A stretch of DNA of 64,000 nt from DASSQJ01 sp963773655 (GCA_963773655.1 CAVZBX010000003.1:496001-560000), one strand, 5' to 3'. Positions 1 through 8,274 are shown, counted from the stretch's first letter. The notes: a model not told the origin generated them from the letters alone. Numbers and translations: made by a program.

Positions 1-28
1 TGGTGTCACCACTGATACCATCTGGGTC
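1..28 (+). promoter_or_regulatory. Operator and likely leaderless promoter of the toxin-antitoxin pair
   Basis: Bases 1-20 form a near-perfect dyad: TGGTGTCA, four bases (CCAC), then TGATACCA, with 7 of 8 arm positions matching. Such TGGTATCA/TGATACCA dyads are the usual kind of site bound by ribbon-helix-helix antitoxins, so autoregulation is inferred. A -10-like TACCAT at 16-21 lies seven bases before the ATG at 29 and no ribosome binding site is visible, which suggests a leaderless transcript. Any -35 element lies outside the window. Confidence 0.5.
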
Positions 29-232
29 ATGGCGATGACTCTGCGGTTGACTGACGAGGAGACCGAGGCGCTGCGCCGCCGCGCGCAGCTCGAGTCCCGT
101 TCGATGCAGGACGTGGCCCGACAGGCGGTGCGGGAGTATGTGGAGAGCCACAGTCGGGCCGATCTGCTCGACCAGGTCTTGGATGAGGAGCTGCCTCGGT
201 ACGCGGAGGCCCTGGAGCGGCTCGGTCAGTGA
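29..232 (+). CDS. Ribbon-helix-helix antitoxin of a Doc-type toxin-antitoxin system
   Basis: This 67-residue protein starts with a beta-strand segment (MAMTLRLTDEETEALRRRA) followed by two helices, the layout of CopG/Arc-type ribbon-helix-helix DNA-binding antitoxins. It would bind and neutralise the Doc-like toxin encoded directly downstream and repress the operon through the dyad at 1-20. Its stop codon overlaps the toxin's GTG start in a GTGA, so the two are translationally coupled. No Shine-Dalgarno sequence is visible before the ATG. The family is inferred from size, pattern and neighbour; RHH antitoxins are weakly conserved. Confidence 0.75.
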   Translation: MAMTLRLTDEETEALRRRAQLESRSMQDVARQAVREYVESHSRADLLDQVLDEELPRYAEALERLGQ

Positions 233-612
233 TCTACCTGACCCTGCCCGAGCTGCTGCACGTCGCCGAACGGACCCTCGGCCCCGAGGTACCCGTTCGC
301 GACCACGGGCTGCTCGAGGCCGCGTTGGCCCGTCCGCAGGCGAACGCGTTCGGCGCCGATGCGTACGAGGGCCTCGAGGCGAAGGCAGGAGCGCTGCTGC
401 ACTCGCTCGCTCGCAACCATGCGCTGGTCGACGGCAACAAGCGACTGGCCCTCGCCGGCACGATTGCGTTCTTGGGACTGAACGGCTACCGACTCACCCT
501 CACCAACGACGAGGCGTACACGCTCGTCATCGAGGTCGCCTCGGGCGTGCTCGATGACGTCCCGGACATCGCTGACCGTATCCGGTCAGGCCTCATGCCC
601 CGTCGCCCGTGA
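229..612 (+). CDS. doc: Fic/Doc-family toxin (death-on-curing type)
   Basis: The 127-residue protein has the length of phage P1 Doc. It carries the Fic-fold core HALVDGNKR at about residues 64-72, matching the family motif HxFxDGNKR (Leu in place of Phe). Doc toxins phosphorylate elongation factor Tu and arrest translation. The upstream DHGLLEAALARPQ segment is also typical of the Doc subfamily, in which the antitoxin helix is supplied in trans. The gene starts with GTG overlapping the antitoxin stop codon. Phosphotransferase activity, rather than the AMPylation of classical Fic proteins, is inferred from the subfamily. Confidence 0.85.
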   Translation: MIYLTLPELLHVAERTLGPEVPVRDHGLLEAALARPQANAFGADAYEGLEAKAGALLHSLARNHALVDGNKRLALAGTIAFLGLNGYRLTLTNDEAYTLVIEVASGVLDDVPDIADRIRSGLMPRRP

Positions 613-797
613 CGGCCGCGAGCCGTCTAGTGCAGTTGCCCCACGCTGCCGCCAGTCGCCCTACCGAGCGCGTCAGGGCGAGCGAGATGCCAAGCGCGAC
701 GGTCGTCACCGCCTGGTCGGAGATCGTCGGGCCGCCGGCCCTGCCGGACGACGAGATCGCGGCCATCGAGGCGACGATCGGCACGCTCGAGCAGTGA
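609..797 (+). CDS. Short hypothetical ORF, possibly a gene remnant
   Basis: This 62-codon frame starts with GTG overlapping the Doc stop region. It has no recognisable domain. Its second half (AWSEIVGPPALPDDEIAAIE...) looks protein-like, but the first half is low in plausibility and no ribosome binding site stands out. It may be the tail of a decayed gene or noncoding. The 250-base interval 613-862 between doc and the CHAD gene holds nothing else recognised. Confidence 0.2.
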   Translation: MTAASRLVQLPHAAASRPTERVRASEMPSATVVTAWSEIVGPPALPDDEIAAIEATIGTLEQ

Positions 798-862
798 GGA
801 GGGTCGCCGGCGCGTAACCGCTTCGGATCGGTGCGCCGCATCATCTGCCGGTTTCTCCACCG

Positions 863-1837
863 TCAACCATCGAGACCCTCGCCGGTGCGCCAGAACCGTG
901 AGGCCTCGGCGAGCCGGTGCACCGCCTCGACCCCCTCGCCGAGCAGCACCATCTCGTCGACGGCGGGAGCGCGTGCGCCGACCCGGTGGAGCAGCGAGTC
1001 GGCGGTGGCGTGGTCGTTGAGGGCGCCGAGGGCGGTCTGGACGTCCTCGGCGAGCCGGGCGTAGGCGGCCGCTCCGATGAGCACGGTGCCGTCCTCGTCG
1101 GTCACCCGCGGCTGGTCGGAGGGGAAGAGGTCGCCGAGGAACTCGCAGCCGTACCGCAGCTTCTTGGCCTCGATGCGCACGGCGTGCCGGTCGGCGGCCG
1201 ACATCTCCTCGAGCCGGCCGTCCGCGCCGGTGACCCGGACGGCGCGACGCGCGACCGCGCGCCGCGCGAGCGGGGTGAGCTCACCGGCATCCGGCCAGGT
1301 CGGGGCACCGGTGAGGAGGATGTCCAGGTCGCGGCCGGTGTCGGCCCACTCGGGGGAGCGGAGCACCGCGAGCACGGCGTCGTAGGCCCCCTCGCGGTCC
1401 TCCAGCAACCGTGCCCGCTGCCGGTCTGCGAGGGCTTCGACGAGCGGCCCGGAGAGGAGGACGTCGAGGTCGCGGGCCGGGCCGAACGGCACGGCCAGGG
1501 CCCGGAGGCGGTGGGCCACCGCCCTCGCCCCGGGGACGGCGTGGAGCACCGGGCGGAACAGCGAGAACGCCGAGCGCAGGCGGCGGATGCCGACGCGCGT
1601 CTGGTGCAGGTGCGGGGCCGCCCGGCTGGAGAGGAGCAGTGCCTCGTTGGTGCGCCAGTGCTCGACGCACTCCGCAGCGATCGCGGCGAAGGCTGCGGCG
1701 GGTGCGGTGTCGGGTCGCAGAGCGACGTGGGCGGCCTTGCGGGGAACCGCATCCAGCCGGAGGGGAGCGACGTGAGGGGCGTTGCCGGGCAGCGCCTCCA
1801 GCTCGAGGGGGCTCCTCTCCGGCGACGCGCCGCTCAC
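863..1837 (-). CDS. CHAD domain-containing protein
   Basis: The 324-residue protein is an alpha-helical CHAD protein. Conserved histidines and basic residues are visible in HLHQTRVGIRRLRSAFSLFRPVL (written here as two parts: HLHQTRVGIRRLR, then SAFSLFRPVL) and in HAVRIEAKKLRYGCEFL. CHAD domains bind inorganic polyphosphate through basic surfaces and are often found near polyphosphate metabolism or on polyphosphate granules. Here the domain starts at about residue 50 after a low-complexity N-terminus and no CYTH domain is fused. The GTG start overlaps the stop of the LytR_C gene upstream in a GTGA, so the two are co-translated. A polyphosphate role is family knowledge, not shown by the locus. 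Confidence 0.85.
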   Translation of the reverse strand: MSGASPERSPLELEALPGNAPHVAPLRLDAVPRKAAHVALRPDTAPAAAFAAIAAECVEHWRTNEALLLSSRAAPHLHQTRVGIRRLRSAFSLFRPVLHAVPGARAVAHRLRALAVPFGPARDLDVLLSGPLVEALADRQRARLLEDREGAYDAVLAVLRSPEWADTGRDLDILLTGAPTWPDAGELTPLARRAVARRAVRVTGADGRLEEMSAADRHAVRIEAKKLRYGCEFLGDLFPSDQPRVTDEDGTVLIGAAAYARLAEDVQTALGALNDHATADSLLHRVGARAPAVDEMVLLGEGVEAVHRLAEASRFWRTGEGLDG

Positions 1838-2385
1838 GACTCGCTCGGGCTCGGGCAGACCGGGATCGGCTCGGCGGTGGGCGTGGGCAGCGGACGCAGC
1901 TCGGTGTACTGCTTCCCGAGGACCACGTCGACGTCGGTGCCCTTGCGCTTGTCGTTGTGGAGCTTGGCTCCCTTGGGGAGCACGCTGCGGACCAACTGAG
2001 CGCGCGCCTCGCCCTCCGGTCCGTACCGGACCTCTGCGACCTTGGGTGCCTTGCGGTCCGAGTCGTCGTTGTCGGCGCCACTGACCCTGAACCCCAGCGC
2101 CGCGAGGTCCTTGGCCGTGGCGGCGGCCAGACCCGTGCGGTTCGTCGCGTTGAGCACTCGGATCGTCACCTGTCCTGGGGTCACCTCGTTCGGGTCCGGG
2201 GTGCGACAGGTGGGTGTTGCGGCGAGCTGCGGCTGCGCGGAGCCGGCGTCGTTCTGGTAGTACGACAGCGCGTACCAGAAGGCGAAGAACAGGCCGAGCA
2301 GCACGACACCGATGGTGATGAGGGCGCGGCGCCGCTGGCGGCGGCGCCGCAGCGAGACAGGGGACTCGGTCGCGTACTCGCTCAC
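1834..2385 (-). CDS. LytR_C domain envelope protein
   Basis: The 183-residue protein has a basic N-terminus (RRRRQRRR), one membrane helix at about residues 20-42 and an extracytoplasmic LytR_C domain with the signature VTIRVLNATNRTGLAAATAKDL, quoted here only as VTIRVLNATNRTGLA. A proline-rich tail follows. The GTG start at 2385 was chosen because AGGAGG lies seven bases upstream and the longer frame adds no membrane-protein features. Stand-alone LytR_C proteins such as mycobacterial Cei and VirR affect cell-envelope integrity; the biochemical role is unknown. It sits between a small conserved gene and the CHAD gene in a tight minus-strand operon. Confidence 0.85.
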   Translation of the reverse strand: MSEYATESPVSLRRRRQRRRALITIGVVLLGLFFAFWYALSYYQNDAGSAQPQLAATPTCRTPDPNEVTPGQVTIRVLNATNRTGLAAATAKDLAALGFRVSGADNDDSDRKAPKVAEVRYGPEGEARAQLVRSVLPKGAKLHNDKRKGTDVDVVLGKQYTELRPLPTPTAEPIPVCPSPSES

Positions 2386-2392
2386 GGGCCTC

Positions 2393-2683
2393 CTAGAGCG
2401 CCAGCACGCGGGCGTGCAGGGTGGGTCGCTGCTGCAGCGCGGCCCGGAGCGCACGGTGCAGGCCGTCCTCGAGGTAGAGCGTCCCCTCCCACTCGACGAC
2501 GTGGGCGAAGAGGTCGCCGTAGAAGGTGGAGTCCTCGGCCAGGAGCTGCTGGAGATCGAGCTCGCGCTTGGTGGTGACGAGCTCGTCGAGGCGCACCATC
2601 CGGGGCGGCACGTTCGACCACTGCCGGCCCGTGTACCCGTGGTCGGGGTACGGGCGGTGGTCGCCGACGGCCTTGAAGATCAC
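2393..2683 (-). CDS. Conserved small actinobacterial protein (MIFK...LVTTKRELDL family)
   Basis: This 96-residue protein starts at GTG with the family's usual MIFKAVGD N-terminus and contains the conserved stretches VRLDELVTTKRELDL and YLEDGLHRALRAALQQR. Close relatives occur throughout Actinobacteria, usually beside a LytR_C gene as here. Some databases label such proteins VapB-family antitoxins, but no toxin gene is adjacent and the strong conservation argues for a housekeeping role. A second GTG at 2692 is possible. It ends seven bases before the LytR_C start codon, so it is probably the first gene of that operon. Confidence 0.8.
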   Translation of the reverse strand: MIFKAVGDHRPYPDHGYTGRQWSNVPPRMVRLDELVTTKRELDLQQLLAEDSTFYGDLFAHVVEWEGTLYLEDGLHRALRAALQQRPTLHARVLAL

Positions 2684-2755
2684 GGGCTTCACTCTATGTC
2701 GGGCCACCGTCGCACCGCGCCACGAGCCACGCGGGCCACGGCTAGATTGACGGTC

Positions 2756-4405
2756 GTGAGCGAGACGGCGCGCGGGGAGCAGATCGAGCGGATCCGGACG
2801 GGGTACGCCGTCGATGGGGCAGCCCTGGACCTCGGTGCCGCCGTCACGGACGGCACGGCCCACCCGGACGTGCCGGTGCGCATCCCGCTCTCGGCGATGA
2901 ACCGGCACGGGCTGGTCGCGGGCGCCACCGGCACCGGGAAGACCAAGACCCTCCAGCTGATGGCCGAGCAGCTCGTCGAGCAGGGGGTGCCGGTCTTCCT
3001 CGCCGACGTCAAGGGCGACCTGTCGGGCATGGCATCGCCGGGGGAGGGGAACGAGCGGGTCGCGGCGCGCTCCCGGGACGTCGGGATGCAGTGGCAGCCC
3101 ACGGCATACCCTGTCGAGTTCTACTCGCTCGGCGGTGAGGGACCCGGGGTGCCGGTGCGTGCGGCGGTGTCGACCTTCGGGCCGACGCTGCTCGCCAAGG
3201 TGCTCGGGCTCAACGCCACCCAGGAGTCCAGCCTCGGCCTGGTCTTCCACTACGCCGACCGTGAGGGCCTCTACCTCGACACGATCGCCGACCTGCGGGC
3301 GGTCGTGCAGCACCTGCTCTCGGACGAGGGCAAGGAGGAGCTCAAGGGGCTCGGCGGGCTGTCGTCGTCGACGGCGGGCGTCATCCTCCGCGAGCTGGTC
3401 GCGTTCTCCGACCAGGGCGCCGACGCCTTCTTCGGGCTTCCCGAGTTCGACACCGCGCACCTGCTGAGCACCGCCGCCGACGGACGCGGGCTGGTGTCGA
3501 TGCTCGAGCTGCCGGCCGTGCAGGACCGTCCGCGGCTGTTCTCGACCTTTCTCATGTGGCTGCTCGCCGACCTGTTCCACGACCTGCCCGAGGTGGGAGA
3601 CCTCGACACACCCAAGCTGGTCTTCTTCTTCGACGAGGCGCACCTGCTCTTCGACGACGCGAGCGAGGACTTCCTCGACGCCATCCAGCAGACCGTGCGG
3701 CTGATCCGCTCCAAGGGGGTCGGGGTCTTCTTCGTCACCCAGTCGCCGAAGGACGTGCCCGGTGAGGTGCTCGCCCAGCTCGGCAACCGGGTGCAGCACG
3801 CGCTGCGCGCCTTCACCCCCGACGACGCCGCCGCGCTCAAGGCCGCGGTGAGGACCTACCCGCACACCGACTACGACCTCGAGGAGCTGCTCACGTCCCT
3901 GGGCACAGGAGAGGCGGTCGTCACCGTGCTGTCGGAGAAGGGGGTGCCGACGCCGGTGGCATGGACCCGGATGCGGGCACCGCAGTCGCTGATGGCGCCG
4001 TCGCCGGAGGCGGTGGTGGCGGCCTCGGTGGCGGCGTCCCCGCTGCAGGCCGAGTACGGCACGGCGACCGAGCGCGACTCGGCGCTCGAGCAGCTCGACC
4101 GGGCGCGCGCCGAGCGCGAGGAGGCCGAGGCGGCGGCCGCGGCCGCCGAGGAGAGGGCGAGGTCCGACGCCGCCGCGGCGCGGGAGGCCGAGAAGGCCAG
4201 GGAGGCGGCGGAGGCGGCCGCGGCCAGGGAGCGCGCCGCGGCCGAGAAGGCGGCCCGGCGTGCGGCGGAGAAGCAGGCTCAGGAGCCCGGTGTCGTCGAG
4301 CAGGTGATGAGGTCCTCGGCCTTCCGGTCGGCGCTGCGCTCGGCCGGCACCGTCATCGGCCGCGAGATCACCCGCTCGATCTTCGGCACCTCCCGACGCC
4401 GCTGA
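2756..4405 (+). CDS. HerA-like ATPase (DUF853 family)
   Basis: This 549-residue ATPase has a Walker A motif (GATGTGKTK) at about residues 59-67 and a Walker B motif (LVFFFDEAHLLF) near residue 290, as in the DUF853/YjgR family of HerA-FtsK superfamily ATPases. The last 110 residues are an Ala/Glu/Arg-rich predicted coiled coil followed by a basic tail. Family members are soluble hexameric-type ATPases of unresolved function, presumed to act on DNA or in membrane-linked translocation. The GTG start was chosen because upstream codons do not fit the family. It is divergent from the LytR_C operon, with about 70 bases between starts. Confidence 0.85.
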   Translation: MSETARGEQIERIRTGYAVDGAALDLGAAVTDGTAHPDVPVRIPLSAMNRHGLVAGATGTGKTKTLQLMAEQLVEQGVPVFLADVKGDLSGMASPGEGNERVAARSRDVGMQWQPTAYPVEFYSLGGEGPGVPVRAAVSTFGPTLLAKVLGLNATQESSLGLVFHYADREGLYLDTIADLRAVVQHLLSDEGKEELKGLGGLSSSTAGVILRELVAFSDQGADAFFGLPEFDTAHLLSTAADGRGLVSMLELPAVQDRPRLFSTFLMWLLADLFHDLPEVGDLDTPKLVFFFDEAHLLFDDASEDFLDAIQQTVRLIRSKGVGVFFVTQSPKDVPGEVLAQLGNRVQHALRAFTPDDAAALKAAVRTYPHTDYDLEELLTSLGTGEAVVTVLSEKGVPTPVAWTRMRAPQSLMAPSPEAVVAASVAASPLQAEYGTATERDSALEQLDRARAEREEAEAAAAAAEERARSDAAAAREAEKAREAAEAAAARERAAAEKAARRAAEKQAQEPGVVEQVMRSSAFRSALRSAGTVIGREITRSIFGTSRRR

Positions 4406-4427
4406 CGCCGCGAGCGGTCGGCACCGG

Positions 4428-4473
4428 GAAGCTCCCGGGCCACCCGGGAACTCGCGCGTGGCGTGGGAGCTTC
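4428..4473. terminator. Inverted repeat between convergent genes
   Basis: GAAGCTCCC (4428-4436) pairs with GGGAGCTTC (4465-4473), and a smaller CCCGGG-type hairpin lies inside. It sits between two convergent genes, so it probably terminates both transcripts. It has no T tract, which is usual for high-GC actinobacterial terminators. Confidence 0.5.
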
Positions 4474-4556
4474 TGCGTGACGGGGGGCCCGGGTCGCACC
4501 GGCCAGACATCTGCGTGTCGTTCGCCCGTCGGCTGTGGCCTCGGGAGTCGGCAGGC

Positions 4557-4952
4557 TCAGAGGCCGAGGACGGCGCGGGCGTAGGCGCACTCGAGGTCGG
4601 GATCGCTGACCGACTGCACGTACCCCGGGCGCACCGCGTACGTGACCTCCCAGCCGGCGCCGTCCATCCGGTGCACCGACTCGAGCCGGTTGCCGAGCAG
4701 CTCGCGCAGCTGGTCCTCCCGGGGCAGCCACAGCGCCTGGTCCAGCGTGACCGAGTCCAGGGCCCACTCGGTGGTGCCGTTGAAGCCCAGCACCGACTGC
4801 CCGCCGTAGTGGTGCACCTCGACGGTGAGGTCGGAGATCCAGAAGACCTGCTCGGTGAGCAGCTCTGCGTCGATGACGAACCGGTCGCCCGCGCGGGGCT
4901 GCCAGAGCACGCCGGCGGCGAGCAGGTCGCGGGCGAGCTGGACGGTGATCAT
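4557..4952 (-). CDS. Conserved hypothetical protein (131 residues)
   Basis: The protein starts MITVQLARDLLAAG behind a good GGAGG ribosome binding site. It has the conserved central pattern WISDLTVEVHHYGGQSVLGFNGTTEWALDSV, of which the core FNGTTEWALDSV is most distinctive, followed by ALWLPREDQLRELLG. Similar proteins of this size are common in Actinobacteria; they are sometimes labelled as pilus-assembly related without support. No membrane segment, metal motif or catalytic pattern is visible. It is followed 44 bases beyond its start-distal end by the AEC transporter on the same strand, but there is no functional link to offer. Confidence 0.75.
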   Translation of the reverse strand: MITVQLARDLLAAGVLWQPRAGDRFVIDAELLTEQVFWISDLTVEVHHYGGQSVLGFNGTTEWALDSVTLDQALWLPREDQLRELLGNRLESVHRMDGAGWEVTYAVRPGYVQSVSDPDLECAYARAVLGL

Positions 4953-4995
4953 GCCTCCATCCTCACCCGGAACCCGGGGCGGATGCGACGCCCGG

Positions 4996-5916
4996 TCAGC
5001 CGAGCAGGGACACGGCGACGAGGACGACCGGGACCGATCCGGCCGTCGTGACGAGGATGGCGTCGCGCGCCAGGGTCGTCGCACGGCCGTAGCGCGTGGC
5101 GTGGACGAAGATGTTCTGGGCTGTCGGCAGGGCCGAGCAGACAACGACCGCGAGCAGCGCGTGGCCCTCGACCCCGAGGGCGGAGCCGACGGCCCAGGTG
5201 GCCACTGGTTGGGCCAGGAGCTTCAGTGCGCTGACGAGCCCGAGCTCGGCGGCCGGTACCCCGCCGCCGAAGCCCGGGCCCAGGCGGAGGGCGACGCCGT
5301 AGGCCAGCAGCATCGCGGGCACCGCCATCGCCCCGATGAGCTCGACCGGCCGGGCGACGAGCGTCGGCAGCTCCCAGCCGGTGACCGAGAGGACGAGGCC
5401 GAGCAGCGTCCCGAGGGTCAGTGGGTTGGTCAACGGACGGCTCAGCATGGCCGGCACCGACGGTCGGGCGTGCCGGACGTCGGTGTCGAGCACCGCGAGC
5501 GCGAGGGGCTGGAGAACGAGGAGCTGGAGGAGCAACGTCGGCGCGACCCAGGCGGCATCGCCGAGGGCGTAGGCCGCGACCGGGATGCCGAGGTTTCCTG
5601 CGTTCACGTATGCGCTGGCCAGGGAGCCGACGACGAGCTCGCCGGTCCCACGGCGCCAGCGCCGGCCGGCGACCACGGCGTAGGTGCCCGCCGCGACGAC
5701 GACCCCCGCGGCCGTCGCCACGAGGTTGCGCGAGAGCACTCCGTGGACGTCCGCCTCGGAGACCGTGGTGAACAGCAGGGCGGGGCTGGCGATGAAGAAC
5801 GCCACCCGGTTGAGCACCTGCTGGGCTTCCAGCCCGAGCACCCCGAGGTGTGCGACCACCGCTCCCACCGCGATGACGGCGGCGATCGTCGCGAAACCGA
5901 GGAGTGCGCCGCTCAC
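4996..5916 (-). CDS. AEC-family (auxin efflux carrier-like) transporter
   Basis: The 306-residue protein has about ten hydrophobic segments spread over its length, in the two-times-five arrangement of the AEC/bile-acid symporter fold. Segments such as AYVNAGNLGIPVAAYALG and ALPTAQNIFVHATRYG match the family's two crossover motifs (NxGxxGIP and PTAxN). Bacterial AEC proteins export or import small organic acids such as malate or malonate; the substrate here is unknown. The GTG at 5916 was chosen since the preceding residues are not membrane-like. The gene lies downstream of prpE but is separated from it by a hairpin. Confidence 0.85.
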   Translation of the reverse strand: MSGALLGFATIAAVIAVGAVVAHLGVLGLEAQQVLNRVAFFIASPALLFTTVSEADVHGVLSRNLVATAAGVVVAAGTYAVVAGRRWRRGTGELVVGSLASAYVNAGNLGIPVAAYALGDAAWVAPTLLLQLLVLQPLALAVLDTDVRHARPSVPAMLSRPLTNPLTLGTLLGLVLSVTGWELPTLVARPVELIGAMAVPAMLLAYGVALRLGPGFGGGVPAAELGLVSALKLLAQPVATWAVGSALGVEGHALLAVVVCSALPTAQNIFVHATRYGRATTLARDAILVTTAGSVPVVLVAVSLLG

Positions 5917-5934
5917 CGGCCCATCGTCGCGGGT

Positions 5935-5972
5935 CCGCGCACCCGGGAGCACACCACTTTCGGGGTGCGCGG
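5935..5972 (-). terminator. Terminator hairpin after prpE
   Basis: CCGCGCACCC (5935-5944) and GGGTGCGCGG (5963-5972) form a perfect ten-base stem three bases after the prpE stop codon. It probably ends the prpE transcript before the AEC gene. Confidence 0.55.
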
Positions 5973-5974
5973 TC

Positions 5975-7882
5975 TCAGCCGCCGGGGCGGAGCACCGGCC
6001 CGAGCGTGTCGAGGACCGACGCGTCCTCGATGGTGCCGGGCACCGTCGGGGTCTTCCCGTCGGCCATCTCGCGCATGGTCTTGCGCAGGATCTTGCCCGA
6101 CCGCGTCTTGGGGAGCGCGGGGACGATGTCGACCTGCCGCAGGCTCGCGACGGCGCCGACCTCGTCGCGGACCCGCTGCACCAGCTCGGCCCGGATGCGT
6201 TCGCCGTCGGTCTCGGCGTCGATGCCGCCCTTGAGCACGACGAGCCCGCGCGGCACCTGGCCCTTGAAGTCGTCGGCGACCCCGATGACCGCGCACTCCG
6301 CCACCCCCGGGTGCCCGGCCAGCGCCGCCTCGATCGAACCGGTCGACAGCCGGTGCCCGGCCACGTTGAGCACGTCGTCGGTGCGGCCCATGACGTAGAG
6401 GTACCCGTCCTCGTCCATGAGGCCGCCGTCGCCGGTGAGGTAGTACCCGTCGTAGACCGAGAGGTAACCGGCGACGTAGCGCTCGTCGTCCTGCCAGAGC
6501 GTGGGCAGCGTGCCGGGTGGCAGGGGGAGGCGGATGGCGATGGCGCCCTCGGTGCCCCGCGGCACCTCGTTGGCGTTGTCGTCCAGCACCCGCACGTCGT
6601 AGCCCGGGACGGGCACCGACGGGGATCCCGGCTTGATCGGCATCGGCTCGAGCCCGCGCAGGTTTGCCGCTATGGGCCACCCGGTCTCGGTCTGCCACCA
6701 ATTGTCGACGACGGGCACGCCGAGGGTGCCGCTCGCCCACTCGTAGGTGTCGGGGTCCAGTCGTTCACCGGCGAGGAAGACCGTGCGGAGCGAGGACAGG
6801 TCGTGCTCCTTCATCAGCTCGCCGGCGGCGTCCTCCCGCTTGATCGCCCGGTAGGCCGTGGGTGCGGTGAACATCGCCTTGGCACCGTACGTGCCGATGA
6901 CCCGCCAGAACGCGCTCGCGTCCGGGGTGCCGACCGGCTTGCCCTCGTACAGGACGGTGGTCGCCCCGGTGAGCAGGGGCGCGTAGACGATGTAGGAGTG
7001 GCCGACGACCCAGCCGACGTCGGAGGCCGTGAACCACACCTCCCCGGGACCGATGTCGTAGACGTTCTCCATCGACCAGCGCAGCGCCACCGCGTGCCCG
7101 CCGTTGTCGCGGACGATGCCCTTGGGCCGCCCGGTCGTACCGGAGGTGTACAGGATGTAGAGCGGGTCCGTGGCCTCGACGCTCACGCAGTCGGCAGGCT
7201 CGGCGCCGTCGACCGCCTCGTCCCACGTCATCTCCTCCCAGTCGGTGTCGCGGGCGCCGACGTCCGCCGGGCACTGCTCGCGCTGGAGGACGATGACCGA
7301 CTCCGGGGTGTGGCTGCTGCGGTCGAGCGCGGCCCGCAGCATCGGCAGGTACTCGATCACCCGGGTCGGCTCGATGCCGCAGCTCGCCGAGACGACCACC
7401 GCGGGCTTCGCGTCGTCGACCCGGGCGGACAGCTCGGCCGGTGCGAAGCCGCCGAACACGACGGAGTGGATGGCGCCCAACCGAGCGCACGCGAGCATCG
7501 CGACGACCGCCTCGGGGACCATCGGCATGTAGACGAGGACCCGGTCGCCCTTGTCGACGCCGAGGGCCGAGAGGGCGCCGGCGAAGCGGGCCACCCGGTC
7601 GAGCAGCTCTGCGTAGGTGAAGGTGGCGGTGGTGCCGGTGACCGGCGAGTCGTAGAGGAGCGCGGCCTGGTCGCCGCGACCGTCGCGCACGTGCCGGTCG
7701 AGCGCGTTGAAGCAGGTGTTGAGCCGGCCCCCCCGGAACCAGCGGTAGAACGGCGGGTTCGAGTCGTCGAGCACCGTCGTGGGCTCGGTGTCCCACTCGA
7801 TGGCGCGCGCCGCCTCGGCCCAGAACGCCGTGGGGTCGGAGACGGACTTCTCGTATGCCGTTGCGTAGGCGCCGTTGCTCAT
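5975..7882 (-). CDS. prpE: Propionyl-CoA synthetase (AMP-forming)
   Basis: This 635-residue acyl-CoA synthetase matches the PrpE branch of the ANL superfamily. The opening YEKSVSDPTAFWAEAARAIEW and the segment NPPFYRWFRGGRLNTCFNALDRH are PrpE-like. The AMP-binding motif YTSGTTGRPKG and the acetylatable-lysine motif TRSGKILRKTMRE are both present. The enzyme activates propionate, or acetate less well, to the CoA thioester using ATP, feeding propionyl-CoA metabolism in the cytosol. The start could be ATG 7882 or ATG 7891; neither has a strong ribosome binding site. Acetyl-CoA synthetase is the main alternative. It is probably monocistronic. Confidence 0.85.
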   Translation of the reverse strand: MSNGAYATAYEKSVSDPTAFWAEAARAIEWDTEPTTVLDDSNPPFYRWFRGGRLNTCFNALDRHVRDGRGDQAALLYDSPVTGTTATFTYAELLDRVARFAGALSALGVDKGDRVLVYMPMVPEAVVAMLACARLGAIHSVVFGGFAPAELSARVDDAKPAVVVSASCGIEPTRVIEYLPMLRAALDRSSHTPESVIVLQREQCPADVGARDTDWEEMTWDEAVDGAEPADCVSVEATDPLYILYTSGTTGRPKGIVRDNGGHAVALRWSMENVYDIGPGEVWFTASDVGWVVGHSYIVYAPLLTGATTVLYEGKPVGTPDASAFWRVIGTYGAKAMFTAPTAYRAIKREDAAGELMKEHDLSSLRTVFLAGERLDPDTYEWASGTLGVPVVDNWWQTETGWPIAANLRGLEPMPIKPGSPSVPVPGYDVRVLDDNANEVPRGTEGAIAIRLPLPPGTLPTLWQDDERYVAGYLSVYDGYYLTGDGGLMDEDGYLYVMGRTDDVLNVAGHRLSTGSIEAALAGHPGVAECAVIGVADDFKGQVPRGLVVLKGGIDAETDGERIRAELVQRVRDEVGAVASLRQVDIVPALPKTRSGKILRKTMREMADGKTPTVPGTIEDASVLDTLGPVLRPGG

Positions 7883-8002
7883 GGGGCCCATCGTGCGACG
7901 ACCCGCCCGGTCGCGGCCAGCGGTGGTGACGCATTCGTCCGCGGGCGGCGCGTGCGCGTCGGTGAGCGGACGGTCGCGCGAGCGGGTCACCCGGGGGCAC
8001 CG

Positions 8003-8088
8003 GACGGGCCGACGACACGATGGACCCGTCGATGGCGAGTCCCCGCACGCGGGCCGAGATGCCCTGCGTTGCGTGTCGTCGGCCCGTC
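8003..8088. repeat. Long inverted repeat between prpE and tRNA-Ser
   Basis: A perfect 17-base arm (8003-8019, GACGGGCCGACGACACG) recurs inverted at 8072-8088, with a 52-base GC-rich loop. It lies upstream of prpE and downstream of the tRNA terminator, in the 390-base gap 7883-8271 that otherwise lacks genes. No function is recognised. Confidence 0.6.
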
Positions 8089-8090
8089 GT

Positions 8091-8144
8091 CGGATGCGTG
8101 AGGCGCGTCGGATGCGGGAGCCGCGCCGGATGCGGGAGCCGCGC
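8091..8144. repeat. Three tandem 18-base repeats
   Basis: Units at 8091-8108, 8109-8126 and 8127-8144 follow the pattern CGGATGCGGGAGCCGCGC, with the first copy diverged at five positions; a degenerate fourth copy follows to about 8172. It is a simple minisatellite in the noncoding gap before tRNA-Ser. Confidence 0.7.
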
Positions 8145-8230
8145 GGGGCGGGATGCGGATGCGGAGCCGCGCCGGTCGTGAGCTCCTCCGTCGCTCCCGA
8201 GCCGAGGCTCCCGGCATCCCCACTCCGCAG

Positions 8231-8270
8231 CCGACGAAGGCCCCCTCGCACGCTCGGGGGCCTTCGTCGG
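8231..8270 (-). terminator. Terminator of tRNA-Ser
   Basis: CCGACGAAGGCCCCC (8231-8245) and its exact complement (8256-8270) form a 15-base stem with a ten-base loop, starting two bases after the encoded CCA of the tRNA. This is a strong intrinsic-type hairpin without a T run. Confidence 0.75.
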
Positions 8271-8274
8271 GTGG

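Noticed and set aside
2684..4510. Long minus-strand open frame antisense to the HerA-like gene
   Set aside because: Repetitive Arg/Gly/Leu composition typical of a shadow frame in GC-rich coding DNA; the HerA-like motifs on the plus strand are clear.
8003..8088. Riboswitch before prpE
   Set aside because: The structure has no recognisable conserved ligand-binding core, and the distance to the prpE start is over 100 bases.
8091..8172. Tandem repeats as a CRISPR array or origin iterons
   Set aside because: Units are 18 bases with no spacers, few copies, and no replication or cas gene nearby.
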